This document shows, in pieces, positions 1 through 6,259 of a DNA stretch of 14,367 nt. Source of the DNA: CAZMUN01 sp964569815 (GTDB lineage Archaea; Iainarchaeota; Iainarchaeia; Iainarchaeales; GCA-2688035); assembly GCA_964569815.1 (NCBI GenBank), contig CAZMUN010000029.1, forward strand, positions 1 to 14,367, written 5' to 3'. Below the pieces are notes generated by a model. That model ran no database searches. It saw only the letters and a list, made by a program, of their open reading frames with translations, and was not told the DNA's origin. The stretch's first letter is position 1, and every line of letters begins with the position of its first letter. The position numbers were made by a program, and so were the translations under genes.

Positions 1-22
1 AATAGAGGGGCAACCCTCTATT
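1..22. other. Perfect 9-bp hairpin with GCAA tetraloop
   Basis: AATAGAGGG (1-9) and CCCTCTATT (14-22) are exact reverse complements separated by GCAA, a GNRA-type loop. This is seen directly. It is cut by the window edge, so it could be the 3' end of a transcript entering from the left, a terminator-like hairpin followed by T-rich sequence, or part of a structured RNA. Its function is unknown. Confidence 0.55.
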
Positions 23-30
23 TATCCCTA

Positions 31-40
31 TTTATAAAGG
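31..40 (+). promoter_or_regulatory. Possible TATA box for a tiny ORF
   Basis: TTTATAAAGG matches an archaeal TATA element. A start site about 27 bases downstream would fall near 60, just ahead of the small ORF at 81-170. The assignment rests on spacing only. Confidence 0.3.
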
Positions 41-80
41 ATTTCTACAGAGCGTGTTGGCACAAGAGGCAAAAGAGGCA

Positions 81-170
81 ATGGAATGCATTGACTCGGA
101 AACAGCTCCCACAAACGTGGTGCAGGATGAAGCAGGCTGCTATGTGTCACTGGACTGCCCTGAAGATTAA
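81..170 (+). CDS. Possible 29-residue Cys-containing peptide
   Basis: An ATG at 81 opens a 29-codon frame ending in TAA at 168-170. The frame is open back to a TAG at 3-5, and a GTG at 54 would give 38 residues. The peptide has three cysteines (MEC near the start, then GCY and DCPED) and is acidic. A TATA-like element lies at 31-40, and GAGG occurs twice just upstream (66-69 and 75-78). I do not recognise the family. The short length means chance cannot be excluded; it could also be a decayed gene end. No neighbour supports a role. Confidence 0.25.
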   Translation: MECIDSETAPTNVVQDEAGCYVSLDCPED

Positions 171-201
171 TAAGAAAAGCAAAACATCTCGCAAATTTCC
201 G

Positions 202-681
202 CTATCCGCCTGTATTAACCGTTCGCTTTGCCAGCTTTGCACCCCAGGCACCAGCCTTCTTTAATTCGCTTTCTTCCAAAGGCCCTTCCTTGCCTTTTAC
301 TCCAAAGCCTGCCGGCTCTGCAGCAATTTTAGCCCCCTTTTCTTCAAGCTCTCTGGAAATCCTTGGAGCCGCAAAACCCAAAACCTTTGAAACACCGCGC
401 AAAAACATTCCTTTGCTTTCCTTGGAAATATGTGTATCAAAGCCTGCTGCTTTCTTGCCTTTCAAGCAGTTTTCAGGAATCCCGTCCAAAAACTTTTTCA
501 CTGACTCCATTGGCTTTCCCCCGTGGGTTGGCGAGCCAACAACAAGCAGGTCGAAGGTTTCCAATGAAACCGCTTTTGCAGAGCCTGCCCTTATGGCCTG
601 GGCGCCGCAGCCCTTTGCTATCTCCCGTGCAGCCTTTTCACAGTTTCCGTAAACCGAGTCATACACTACCACTGCTTTCAT
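202..681 (-). CDS. Flavodoxin family protein
   Basis: This 159-residue protein is a small FMN-binding electron carrier of the flavodoxin fold. Residues 4-14 (VVVYDSVYGNC) form the first beta strand and the phosphate-binding loop. VVGSPTHGGKP at 47-57 is the typical 50s FMN loop. The C-terminal GFGVKGKEGPLEESELKKA is a usual final segment in single-domain archaeal and bacterial members. I chose the ATG at 681 because AGGAGG lies just upstream (about 689-694) and the flavodoxin strand begins directly there; a longer frame from 720 would add 13 residues without homology. Its ATG overlaps the msrB TGA as ATGA, implying translational coupling. The protein presumably works in the cytoplasm. Its redox partner is not identified; supplying electrons to the MsrB system is only an inference from context. 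Confidence 0.9.
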   Translation of the reverse strand: MKAVVVYDSVYGNCEKAAREIAKGCGAQAIRAGSAKAVSLETFDLLVVGSPTHGGKPMESVKKFLDGIPENCLKGKKAAGFDTHISKESKGMFLRGVSKVLGFAAPRISRELEEKGAKIAAEPAGFGVKGKEGPLEESELKKAGAWGAKLAKRTVNTGG

Positions 682-1064
682 TTGAATTCCTCCTCTTTTT
701 TCTTGAATTCCAGGGCGCATGAGTTAATGCAGTACCTTTTGCCTGTTGTAGTTGGGCTGTCTTCAAAAACATGCCCTAAGTGGCTTCCGCACTTTGGGCA
801 GACAACCTGAACGCGCTTCACTCCAAGGCCTTTGTCTTCTTTTGTTTTTATTTTGCTTTTGGCTTTGTCAAAGCTTGGCCAGCCTGTGCCTGAATCAAAT
901 TTTGCCTCTGAATCAAAGAGCTCGAAGCCGCAGGCAGCGCACTTGTAGCTGCCTTTTTCCTTGTTGTGCAAAAACTTGCCTGTAAAAGCCGGCTCTGTGC
1001 CTTTCTCACGCATTACCTTGTACTGCTGTGGAGCCAGCTTTTTCCTGAATTCCTCTTCCTTCAT
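678..1064 (-). CDS. msrB: Peptide-methionine (R)-S-oxide reductase MsrB
   Basis: The 128-residue protein reduces methionine-R-sulfoxide in oxidised proteins. Two zinc-binding CxxC pairs are visible (C42/C45 and C89/C92), together with GWPSF at 61-65, the HLGHVF block at 95-100 and the catalytic cysteine C112 in RYCINS. The position that holds the resolving cysteine in many family members (SGCGWPSF) is threonine here (SGTGWPSF). Recycling may therefore use C116, four residues after the catalytic one, or act directly through thioredoxin; that is inference. Length is normal for a stand-alone MsrB. A TATA-like TTAATTAA lies 26 bases upstream, so a leaderless transcript is likely. The gene is followed with 4-nt overlap by a flavodoxin and preceded by a conserved unknown gene 52 nt away. 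Confidence 0.96.
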   Translation of the reverse strand: MKEEEFRKKLAPQQYKVMREKGTEPAFTGKFLHNKEKGSYKCAACGFELFDSEAKFDSGTGWPSFDKAKSKIKTKEDKGLGVKRVQVVCPKCGSHLGHVFEDSPTTTGKRYCINSCALEFKKKEEEFK

Positions 1065-1085
1065 AACATATTACTCGCCTTTTAG

Positions 1086-1093
1086 GTTAATTA
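1086..1093 (-). promoter_or_regulatory. TATA box of msrB-flavodoxin
   Basis: TTAATTAA is centred about 26 bases upstream of the msrB ATG (1064), the usual distance for a leaderless archaeal transcript. The msrB pair may thus be transcribed separately from the upstream unknown gene. Confidence 0.45.
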
Positions 1094-1116
1094 AGGGCCT
1101 GTCATAAAATTTGCAA

Positions 1117-1620
1117 TCAAAGCTTTCTGCTGTCGTAAGCCCAATGCAGGACAGCCTGCCTTTGCTTTGGCCTGCAGCCAAAATCATGTTTCCTGCAATT
1201 CTTTTTTATTTGCGCTATGTGCCTTTTGATTGCCTTCCATCTCTTTATCTGCCTTGCATCGTCTTTGCAGCGCCGGCCCAGATAGTAGCGGCAGTACCAT
1301 TGAAACCATCCGCGCGGATCCTCTTTGTATATCCAGCCTTTTTTGCGCCATACTGAAAGCGGCTGCGATGCGTTCACTTCAAAAAAATTGAGCTTTGGGT
1401 CATGCTTTTCAGGGCAGAGCTTTGCCTTTGCAAACCAGTCTTTTGGAAACTCTTTCTGGCAGTCGGTCATGTACTTGCCTCCAAAAACTCCTAGTGCAAG
1501 CATTTGCTTTGGCGTCAATTCCGGCTTGAATTCTGAATCAAAGTTTTTTCCAGCCGGTTCAGTCAAATAATAGGTGTAGCCTTTCTGCATTTTGTCTTTG
1601 ACAGCGACTTTTTTCTTCAT
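1117..1620 (-). CDS. Conserved protein of unknown function
   Basis: The 167-residue soluble protein is rich in Trp, Tyr, Lys and Cys. The most striking part is at residues 87-128: PLSVWRKKGW, then DPRGWFQWYCRYYLGRR, then DDARQIKRW. A C-terminal block holds NCRKHDFGCRPKQRQ followed by LHWAYDSR. From memory, these blocks recur in uncharacterised proteins of bacteria and fungi, but I know of no assigned function and could not search. There is no signal peptide or membrane segment. ATG 1620 is supported by GAGG six bases upstream (1625-1628). It lies 52 nt before msrB on the same strand, so it may belong to the same redox cluster, although msrB appears to have its own promoter. The many cationic and aromatic residues would suit nucleic-acid binding, which is speculation. 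Confidence 0.85.
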   Translation of the reverse strand: MKKKVAVKDKMQKGYTYYLTEPAGKNFDSEFKPELTPKQMLALGVFGGKYMTDCQKEFPKDWFAKAKLCPEKHDPKLNFFEVNASQPLSVWRKKGWIYKEDPRGWFQWYCRYYLGRRCKDDARQIKRWKAIKRHIAQIKKNCRKHDFGCRPKQRQAVLHWAYDSRKL

Positions 1621-1702
1621 TTTTCCTCAAAATAGAGGCCTTTTTTGCTTAAAAGCATATTTCTTGTAACCAATGCCTATTTATGCAGCCTTTTCCTAAT
1701 TA

Positions 1703-1953
1703 TTGCATAGGGGGAAAGAGATTGCCAACTATTTGGTTGACCTTGCTTTGATTCTGGTTTTTTTTGTCGTCAGGAATTACCGGGCTTTTGAAGTTCCCTG
1801 GCTTTTTGGGCTTGTTTGGCTACAACTACAAGCACCTGCAGCAGTTTGGGCTTAACTAGGTTCGCGATTTTTCCGGCATTCTGCTGGTTTTGCTTTTTCT
1901 GGTGCACCTTGCCCTGAAATTTCCTTGGCTTGCTGCAATGGCCCAAAAAAAAA
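1703..1953 (+). pseudogene. Decayed DUF4405-like membrane cytochrome gene
   Basis: Translation from TTG 1703 gives a hydrophobic segment (KEIANYLVDLALILVFFVV). The reading then has to shift by one base at a run of eight Ts (1758-1765), giving ITGLLKFPGFLGLFGYNY in another frame. A TAG at 1857-1859 interrupts that frame, which then resumes as VRDFSGILLVLLFLVHLALK and FPWLAAMA. This order matches the three-helix plan of DUF4405 proteins (NYLLDL, ITGIIKFP, LHDWSGI, HLILHWKWI), which are thought to bind haem through histidines. Here two expected His positions look replaced (VRDF for LHDW, ALKF for ILHW). With a frameshift, a stop and lost ligands, the gene is not functional. CTATTTATG at about 1677-1684 may be its old TATA box. 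A molybdo-oxidoreductase fragment follows directly. Confidence 0.65.
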
Positions 1954-1977
1954 AGTGCTTTTCAGGGGCTGTTCAAA

Positions 1978-2190
1978 GTGAAGCCTGTGCTTGCCGCTTT
2001 GGTTTTGGCTGCAGTGCTGCTTGCCGGCTGCCTTCAGCAGCCTGTTTCTGAGGAAATAAAGCAACTGCAGGAAGTTGAGGTCCAAAAATATGAAGGCGAA
2101 AACCTTTCCTCTGTTGCTGGCTTTAGGGAGAATTCCATCAAAGGGCCTCAAAATGTGCCTATTGATTCTTACAGGCTGCTTAAAATCTTT
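1978..2190 (+). pseudogene. N-terminal remnant of a sulfite-oxidase-like lipoprotein
   Basis: Starting from GTG 1978 (a TTG at 1930 is also in frame), the translation shows a lipoprotein signal with lipobox LLAGC, a short polar linker, and then KYEGENLSSVAGFRENSIKG followed by PQNVPIDSYRL. The latter is characteristic of the start of archaeal molybdopterin-dependent oxidoreductases of the sulfite oxidase family (typically EYEGE.LSS..DFRENSIKGPQ). The homology stops at about 2180-2190; the Moco-binding Cys domain of roughly 150 or more residues is absent. The frame does not end there but continues without a stop into the methyltransferase. Together with the decayed DUF4405 gene upstream, this is the remnant of an exported molybdoenzyme and membrane-anchor pair. 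The family assignment is from remembered consensus. Confidence 0.7.
2179..2187 (+). promoter_or_regulatory. TATA box of the methyltransferase gene
   Basis: CTTAAAATC is centred 29 bases upstream of ATG 2212, fitting a leaderless transcript. It lies at the point where the molybdoenzyme homology ends, so the methyltransferase probably has its own promoter placed at the junction. Confidence 0.4.
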
Positions 2191-2211
2191 TTTGTTTCTA
2201 CTATATCTTCA

Positions 2212-2853
2212 ATGGACCGCAATTTTTACGAGCAATACCACAGGCAGGGCATTGGAAAAGGCAGCCTTGTTCAGAATAAGATTGTTCCTTTGAACAGCAG
2301 GGCCAAAGCGCATTTTGTCCAGGGTTTTCTTAAGGGCCTGGTTTTGGATGTTGGCTGTGGCGGTGGCTTTGATGCCGCTTATTTTAAGTCACAGGGATTT
2401 GAAGTGCAGGGCTGTGATATCAGCAAGGCCGCTGTTGTAAAAGCAAAAAAGCGCTTTCCTGAAGTGAGCTTTTTTTTGCACAATTTTGAGGAAAGGCCTT
2501 TGAAGAAAAAGTTTGATACAGTTGTTTGCATTGATGTAATAGAGCACCTTTTTCTCTACCGTGGTTTCTTGAGAAACCTTTACTTAACCCTAAACAAGGG
2601 CGGCATTCTGGTTGTTTCAACCCCGAATGTTTTCGGTTTGAAAAGCTGGCTTAGGCTGATTAAAAAGGATGGCTCGGTTTTTGGCCTTGGAACAGAAGAC
2701 GAGTCCCATATCAGGTTTTTTTCTGTCAAAACATTGGAACAGGCTTTGAAGGATGCAGGCTTTAGGGTCAGGGTTTTGAAGACTTTTTCCCAAGGCGGTT
2801 TTTGGCTGCTGGGGCACTGGAATGGCTCCATTGTTGCCGTTGCAGAAAAATAG
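2212..2853 (+). CDS. Class I SAM-dependent methyltransferase
   Basis: The 213-residue protein is a Rossmann-type methyltransferase resembling the UbiG/Methyltransf_11 group. LVLDVGCGGGFDAAYF around residue 45 is motif I, which binds S-adenosylmethionine. GCDIS follows as the acidic end of strand 2, FDTVVCIDVIEHL is the motif around strand 4, and GGILVVSTPNVFGLKSW is strand 5. The IEHL and STPN pattern is common in methyltransferases acting on lipids, sugars or small molecules; the substrate cannot be read from the sequence. I chose ATG 2212 because family homology begins there (MDRNFYEQYHR) and a TATA-like box lies 29 bases upstream. The frame is open further upstream through a lipoprotein-like leader, so a translated fusion from 1978 or 1930 is possible but unlikely to be the native product. 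The gene converges with MscS, with one base between the stop codons. Confidence 0.88.
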   Translation: MDRNFYEQYHRQGIGKGSLVQNKIVPLNSRAKAHFVQGFLKGLVLDVGCGGGFDAAYFKSQGFEVQGCDISKAAVVKAKKRFPEVSFFLHNFEERPLKKKFDTVVCIDVIEHLFLYRGFLRNLYLTLNKGGILVVSTPNVFGLKSWLRLIKKDGSVFGLGTEDESHIRFFSVKTLEQALKDAGFRVRVLKTFSQGGFWLLGHWNGSIVAVAEK

Positions 2854-2854
2854 C

Positions 2855-3709
2855 TTATTTGACTTTTTTGCTCATTACAACTTGTGTATGCGGGTAGGCA
2901 AACTCTATGTCTTTTGCTTTTCTGATTCTTTTGTAGACTTCTTTTGTCAAGTTGCTTGTCACTTCCGCTACCCTTTTTGCCGGAGCAAAGAACCTTATTG
3001 AAATGTTTATGCCGCTTGCCTGAAAGTATAGTCTTACATAGGGGTCTTTTTTAATGGTTTCATAGAATTCGTCGGTAATGCTTTTCGCGGCCTCAAAACA
3101 GCTTTTTTCCGCTTTCTTGAGGTTGCTTTCATATGTGACAGATGCCTCTATTTGTGTTAAGACAAATTCGTCCTGGTGCGTATAATTGATGATGTTTTGT
3201 TCAAAAAGAATGTTGTTTGGCACCAAGATTGTTCTGCCAGAGTTTTCCTCTGTCTGGATTAAGCCGCCCACTTCCTTCAAGGTAATGTGTGTCAGGGATA
3301 TGTCTGTTACATCGCCTTTTACTGTTCCGATTATTATTCTGTCGCCTATGTCAAAAGGCCTCCTGGTCACAATCATTATCCATGCTGCAATGCCTGCAAT
3401 CGGCCTTTGAAGCGCAAAACCGATTGCTGCCGAAACAAGCCCTAAACCAAGGCCCAGGCCTGTCCAGTCGCCGCTGTAGTAGAACACTACATACAACCCA
3501 AGGAAGAACACGAAAACGTATTTTACGACTGCTGAAAATATTTCCACGTTGGATTTCTGCTTCTTGGTTTTTGCAAACCTTAAGAGGTTTCTTTTAACCA
3601 GGGAAAAGAGAACCTTGAATATGACGTATGCTATTGCAAGGCTTGCAATCAAAGCCAGTGTAGGAACGTAAACGCTCAAACCGTTTACCATTTCCGCAAA
3701 TCCAATCAT
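2855..3709 (-). CDS. MscS family mechanosensitive ion channel
   Basis: The 284-residue membrane protein opens under membrane tension to release solutes during osmotic downshock. Predicted helices lie at about 13-35, 57-78 and 84-112. The last is the pore-lining TM3, with its Gly/Ala-rich face (GLGLGLVSAAIGFALQ) followed by RPIAGIAAWIMIVTRRPFDIGDRI, the hallmark junction into the beta domain. VPNNILFEQNIINYT at about 163-177 is the conserved end of that domain, and the rest is the C-terminal alpha/beta vestibule. Length is typical of three-TM MscS proteins. ATG 3709 is preferred; M7 is an alternative. The gene is third in a probable operon, 24 nt after tgt. Confidence 0.94.
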   Translation of the reverse strand: MIGFAEMVNGLSVYVPTLALIASLAIAYVIFKVLFSLVKRNLLRFAKTKKQKSNVEIFSAVVKYVFVFFLGLYVVFYYSGDWTGLGLGLGLVSAAIGFALQRPIAGIAAWIMIVTRRPFDIGDRIIIGTVKGDVTDISLTHITLKEVGGLIQTEENSGRTILVPNNILFEQNIINYTHQDEFVLTQIEASVTYESNLKKAEKSCFEAAKSITDEFYETIKKDPYVRLYFQASGINISIRFFAPAKRVAEVTSNLTKEVYKRIRKAKDIEFAYPHTQVVMSKKVK

Positions 3710-3733
3710 ATACTTAATAGAAGCCCGGCTGGC

Positions 3734-4828
3734 TTAAAATACTTTTTGCTTTCTCAGGCTTTTTTCGAACTCGTTTTCTTTTATTGTCTGCCTTGCGTTT
3801 TTAACCAGGGCTTGAACAAAGGAAATGTTGTGTATTGACAAAAGCCTTAGCCCGTTTTCTTCCCTTGTTTTTACAAGATGGTGCAAAAAGGCCCTTGAAT
3901 GGTTTTTGCAGGCAAAGCAATTGCATTCACTGTCCAATGGTTTGAAGTCTTTCTTGAATTTGCCTGACTTTAGGTTTAGGTTGCCTTTTGAGGTCATGGC
4001 TGTCCTGTGCCTTGCAATTCTTGCAGGGAAGCAGCTGTCAAACGCATCAACGCCCAAAGAAATCGCTTTGAGAATGTCTTTTGCTGAGCCAACTCCCATC
4101 AGATACCTGGTTTTTTCCTCTGAAAAAATGCTGTTGCTTAAGGAAATCATTTTGTTCCGCTGCTTTTCGTTTTCTCCAATGCCCAGGCCGCCTATTGCGT
4201 TCCCGTCAAAGTCCAGGGCCTCGATTTCTTGGCTGCTTTTTTTCCTCAGCTTTGGAACTAAAGCGCCCTGGCATATTCCAAAAAGCAGCTGTTTTTTGTT
4301 TTTGTGGGCTGCCTTGCATTTTTTGGCCCAAAGCCCTGTTCTTTCAGCGCTTTCTTTTGCCCTCGCCTTTGAGCAGCCGTTTTTTGGAACGTCATCCAAG
4401 CACATTGCTATGTCGCTTTCCAACCTGTTTTGGATCCTTGTTGCCTTTTCCGGTCCCAAAAAGTCTTTGCTTAGGTCAAAAGGGTTTCGAAAATAAACGC
4501 CTTTGTCGTTTGCTTTCACCAAAAACTTGTCGCTCAAGGTTTGGAATCCGCCTGAGTCAGTGAAAATGCTTTTCTTCCAGCCAATGAATTGGTGCAGTCC
4601 TTTGGCTTTTTCCACTGTTTCCAAGCCTGGCTTCAGGCTTAAAAGGTATGCGTTGCAGATAATGCATTCTGTGCCTGTTTCCAACAGCTCTTTGTTGCTC
4701 ACCAGCTTCACTGACCCCTTTGTTGCAACTGGCATGAAAAAAGGGGTTTGTATTGTGCCATGGGCTGTTTTCAATAAACCGGCTCTGGCTTTTCCGTCAA
4801 CTGCTTTTAGTTTAAATTTTTTGCTCAC
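3734..4828 (-). CDS. tgt: Bacterial-type tRNA-guanine transglycosylase
   Basis: The 364-residue enzyme exchanges G34 of tRNAs with GUN anticodons for a 7-deazaguanine base. Seen: PVATKGSVK at 33-41, TDSGGFQ with the general acid/base D91, GGLGIGE at 213-219, the nucleophile D264 in DAFDSCFPARIARH, and zinc ligands C302, C304, C307 and H333 in PLDSECNCFACKNHSRAFLH. The zinc tail SRAFLHHL...GLRLLSIHN matches bacterial and eukaryotic queuine-type TGT rather than archaeal ArcTGT, which acts at G15, is longer and carries C-terminal PUA-type domains missing here. LDDVP at 144-148 resembles the eukaryotic LDDV sequence, where bacteria usually have DECT, while GIGE keeps a bulky residue as in bacterial preQ1 enzymes. 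The base used (preQ1 or queuine) is therefore uncertain. The gene sits 14 nt after the prenyl synthase and 24 nt before mscS. Confidence 0.94.
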   Translation of the reverse strand: MSKKFKLKAVDGKARAGLLKTAHGTIQTPFFMPVATKGSVKLVSNKELLETGTECIICNAYLLSLKPGLETVEKAKGLHQFIGWKKSIFTDSGGFQTLSDKFLVKANDKGVYFRNPFDLSKDFLGPEKATRIQNRLESDIAMCLDDVPKNGCSKARAKESAERTGLWAKKCKAAHKNKKQLLFGICQGALVPKLRKKSSQEIEALDFDGNAIGGLGIGENEKQRNKMISLSNSIFSEEKTRYLMGVGSAKDILKAISLGVDAFDSCFPARIARHRTAMTSKGNLNLKSGKFKKDFKPLDSECNCFACKNHSRAFLHHLVKTREENGLRLLSIHNISFVQALVKNARQTIKENEFEKSLRKQKVF

Positions 4829-4842
4829 AAAAAAACCAGGCG

Positions 4843-5910
4843 CTACTTTTTTCTTTCAATTATGAAGTCGACTGCTGCTTTGAGCTTGCTTCTTCCAGGT
4901 TCCTTGTCCAAAAAGCCGAGTTTTTCCTCAAAAACCTTTAAGGCCTCTTTTTTTAATTCAGCTGCCTTTTTTTCCGAGTACTCAAGGCTGCCATGTTCCT
5001 TCATCTTCTTAATCACGAATTGGACTTCTTCCTCGGCTTTTTGGTTCCGAGTTTTTTCCAGAATGGCCTTTATTTTTTCCAGGTCTTTGCCTTTTGCGTT
5101 CCTAAGCAGGTGCATTAGCATAATCGTCCTCTTTCCTTCAAATATGTCGTTTCCAACCTGCTTTTTTTGGCCCTCGAAGTCGCTTGTTAAATCGAGCAAA
5201 TCGTCTTTTATTTGAAAGCATCTTCCCAAAGGAACCCCGAATTCAACCAATGCGTCTAACTGTTTTTCGTTCAGGCCTGCAATTATGCCTCCAAGCCTCA
5301 AAGGCCCGCAAATCGTGTAATAAGAGGTTTTTCCGCCTATTAGGAAGAAAACGTCTTCGTCTGTTAAATCTGTTCTGTTTTCCTCCATCCACTTTATTTC
5401 AACCGCCTGCCCTAAAGTGGTTCGCATAAGCATGTTGTTCATTTCATCCATTATTTTGAACGCTTTTTCCTGCCCCAAAACCTTTTCGTTGTCGCGGAGC
5501 ATTTTCCACATTACTATGTGCAAAGCGTCGCCTGCATTGATTGTTTGGGCCACGCTGTGAATCCTGTGCAAAGCCGGCTTGCCTCGCCTTTCAAGGCTTT
5601 GGTCTTCCAAATCGTCGTGTACTAGAATCCAGTCTTCTGAGGCCTGCATTGCAGCTGCCGTCAAAGCTGCCTTTTCCTCTGGAATTCCTTTTGCTTCACA
5701 TACAAGCATTATTAGTGAGCCTCTCACGTATTTTCCCTGCCTTTTTGGGTAATCTGTGATGGTTTCCCAAAAATAGGCATCCTCTTTTGGATAGCCTTTT
5801 ATGTTGTCTAGGCCGTAAACCTGTTTTGTGTGCTCAGGCAAATAGTTTTGGTATTCTTTCCATATAACTGCCTTTTTTTCTGCCAAAACTTCTTTGAAAT
5901 CCAAACCCAT
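4843..5910 (-). CDS. Polyprenyl (geranylgeranyl-type) diphosphate synthase
   Basis: The 355-residue trans-prenyltransferase condenses isopentenyl diphosphate with allylic diphosphates to make the isoprenoid chains of archaeal membrane lipids. GKYVRG at 59-64 binds diphosphate. The first aspartate-rich motif is VHDDLEDQSLERRGKP (D99, D100, D103) and the second is QIKDDLLDL (D236, D237, D240); both bind magnesium. An aromatic residue (W94) sits five positions before the first motif, as in Sulfolobus-type GGPP synthase where it limits chain length, so a C20 product is plausible. The second motif is KDDLLDL rather than the more common DDxxD followed by T/S, still within family range. It is slightly longer than the usual 300-330 residues. 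A TATA-like element lies 26 bases upstream and GGGG lies a few bases before the ATG. It is the first gene of a likely three-gene operon with tgt and mscS. Confidence 0.93.
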   Translation of the reverse strand: MGLDFKEVLAEKKAVIWKEYQNYLPEHTKQVYGLDNIKGYPKEDAYFWETITDYPKRQGKYVRGSLIMLVCEAKGIPEEKAALTAAAMQASEDWILVHDDLEDQSLERRGKPALHRIHSVAQTINAGDALHIVMWKMLRDNEKVLGQEKAFKIMDEMNNMLMRTTLGQAVEIKWMEENRTDLTDEDVFFLIGGKTSYYTICGPLRLGGIIAGLNEKQLDALVEFGVPLGRCFQIKDDLLDLTSDFEGQKKQVGNDIFEGKRTIMLMHLLRNAKGKDLEKIKAILEKTRNQKAEEEVQFVIKKMKEHGSLEYSEKKAAELKKEALKVFEEKLGFLDKEPGRSKLKAAVDFIIERKK

Positions 5911-5929
5911 ATCCAGCCCCCTTAATCGT

Positions 5930-5942
5930 ACTACTTATTAGG
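5930..5942 (-). promoter_or_regulatory. TATA element of the prenyl synthase operon
   Basis: On the minus strand this reads CCTAATAAGTAGT, centred about 26 bases upstream of ATG 5910. The identical 13-mer occurs upstream of corA at 10064-10076, in the same orientation. Confidence 0.5.
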
Positions 5943-6019
5943 TATTTGACTTTTTATTGGTTTTGCAAAGGCAAAATCTTAAATATTTCAACGGCTTTTC
6001 TTTTAAAGGAGGACTTTTC

Positions 6020-6259
6020 TTGTTCAGAGACCAAAAGGCCGGCTACAAGCTTTCTGCTTTGATTCATTTTTTGGCAACCTTTTTGCTTGTAAGCTTTAGC
6101 ATAATTGCCTTGGTGCAGGGCATAAAACTCCAGTTTTCCGGAGACACCTATTTTGCCATAACATTGTACTTTGCCACGCCCTTAATGGTTTACGTAAGCT
6201 TTTTGAGCTTTCAAAAGGCCCACTACAAGCTTCGCGTCCTTGCCATGGCCCGCAGCTAG
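6020..6259 (+). CDS. Small two-helix membrane protein, function unknown
   Basis: The frame encodes 79 residues from TTG 6020, chosen because AAAGGAGG (6005-6012) lies seven bases upstream, the strongest ribosome binding site in the region. An upstream TTG at 5957 has no such site. Two hydrophobic helices are visible: LSALIHFLATFLLVSFSIIA, and a second from FAITLYFATPLMVYVSFL. The N-terminus (FRDQKAGYKL) and C-terminus (QKAHYKLRVLAMARS) are basic, so both ends are probably cytoplasmic. The two KAxYKL repeats flanking the helices are an internal similarity. I do not recognise a family. Its TAG stop shares the CTAG at 6256-6259 with the convergent gene. Confidence 0.7.
   Translation: MFRDQKAGYKLSALIHFLATFLLVSFSIIALVQGIKLQFSGDTYFAITLYFATPLMVYVSFLSFQKAHYKLRVLAMARS

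Noticed and set aside
3825..4496. A 223-codon open frame on the plus strand opposite tgt
   Set aside because: It lies entirely antisense to a clear TGT gene with all catalytic motifs, and its translation shows no domain or membrane topology. It is a shadow of codon bias.
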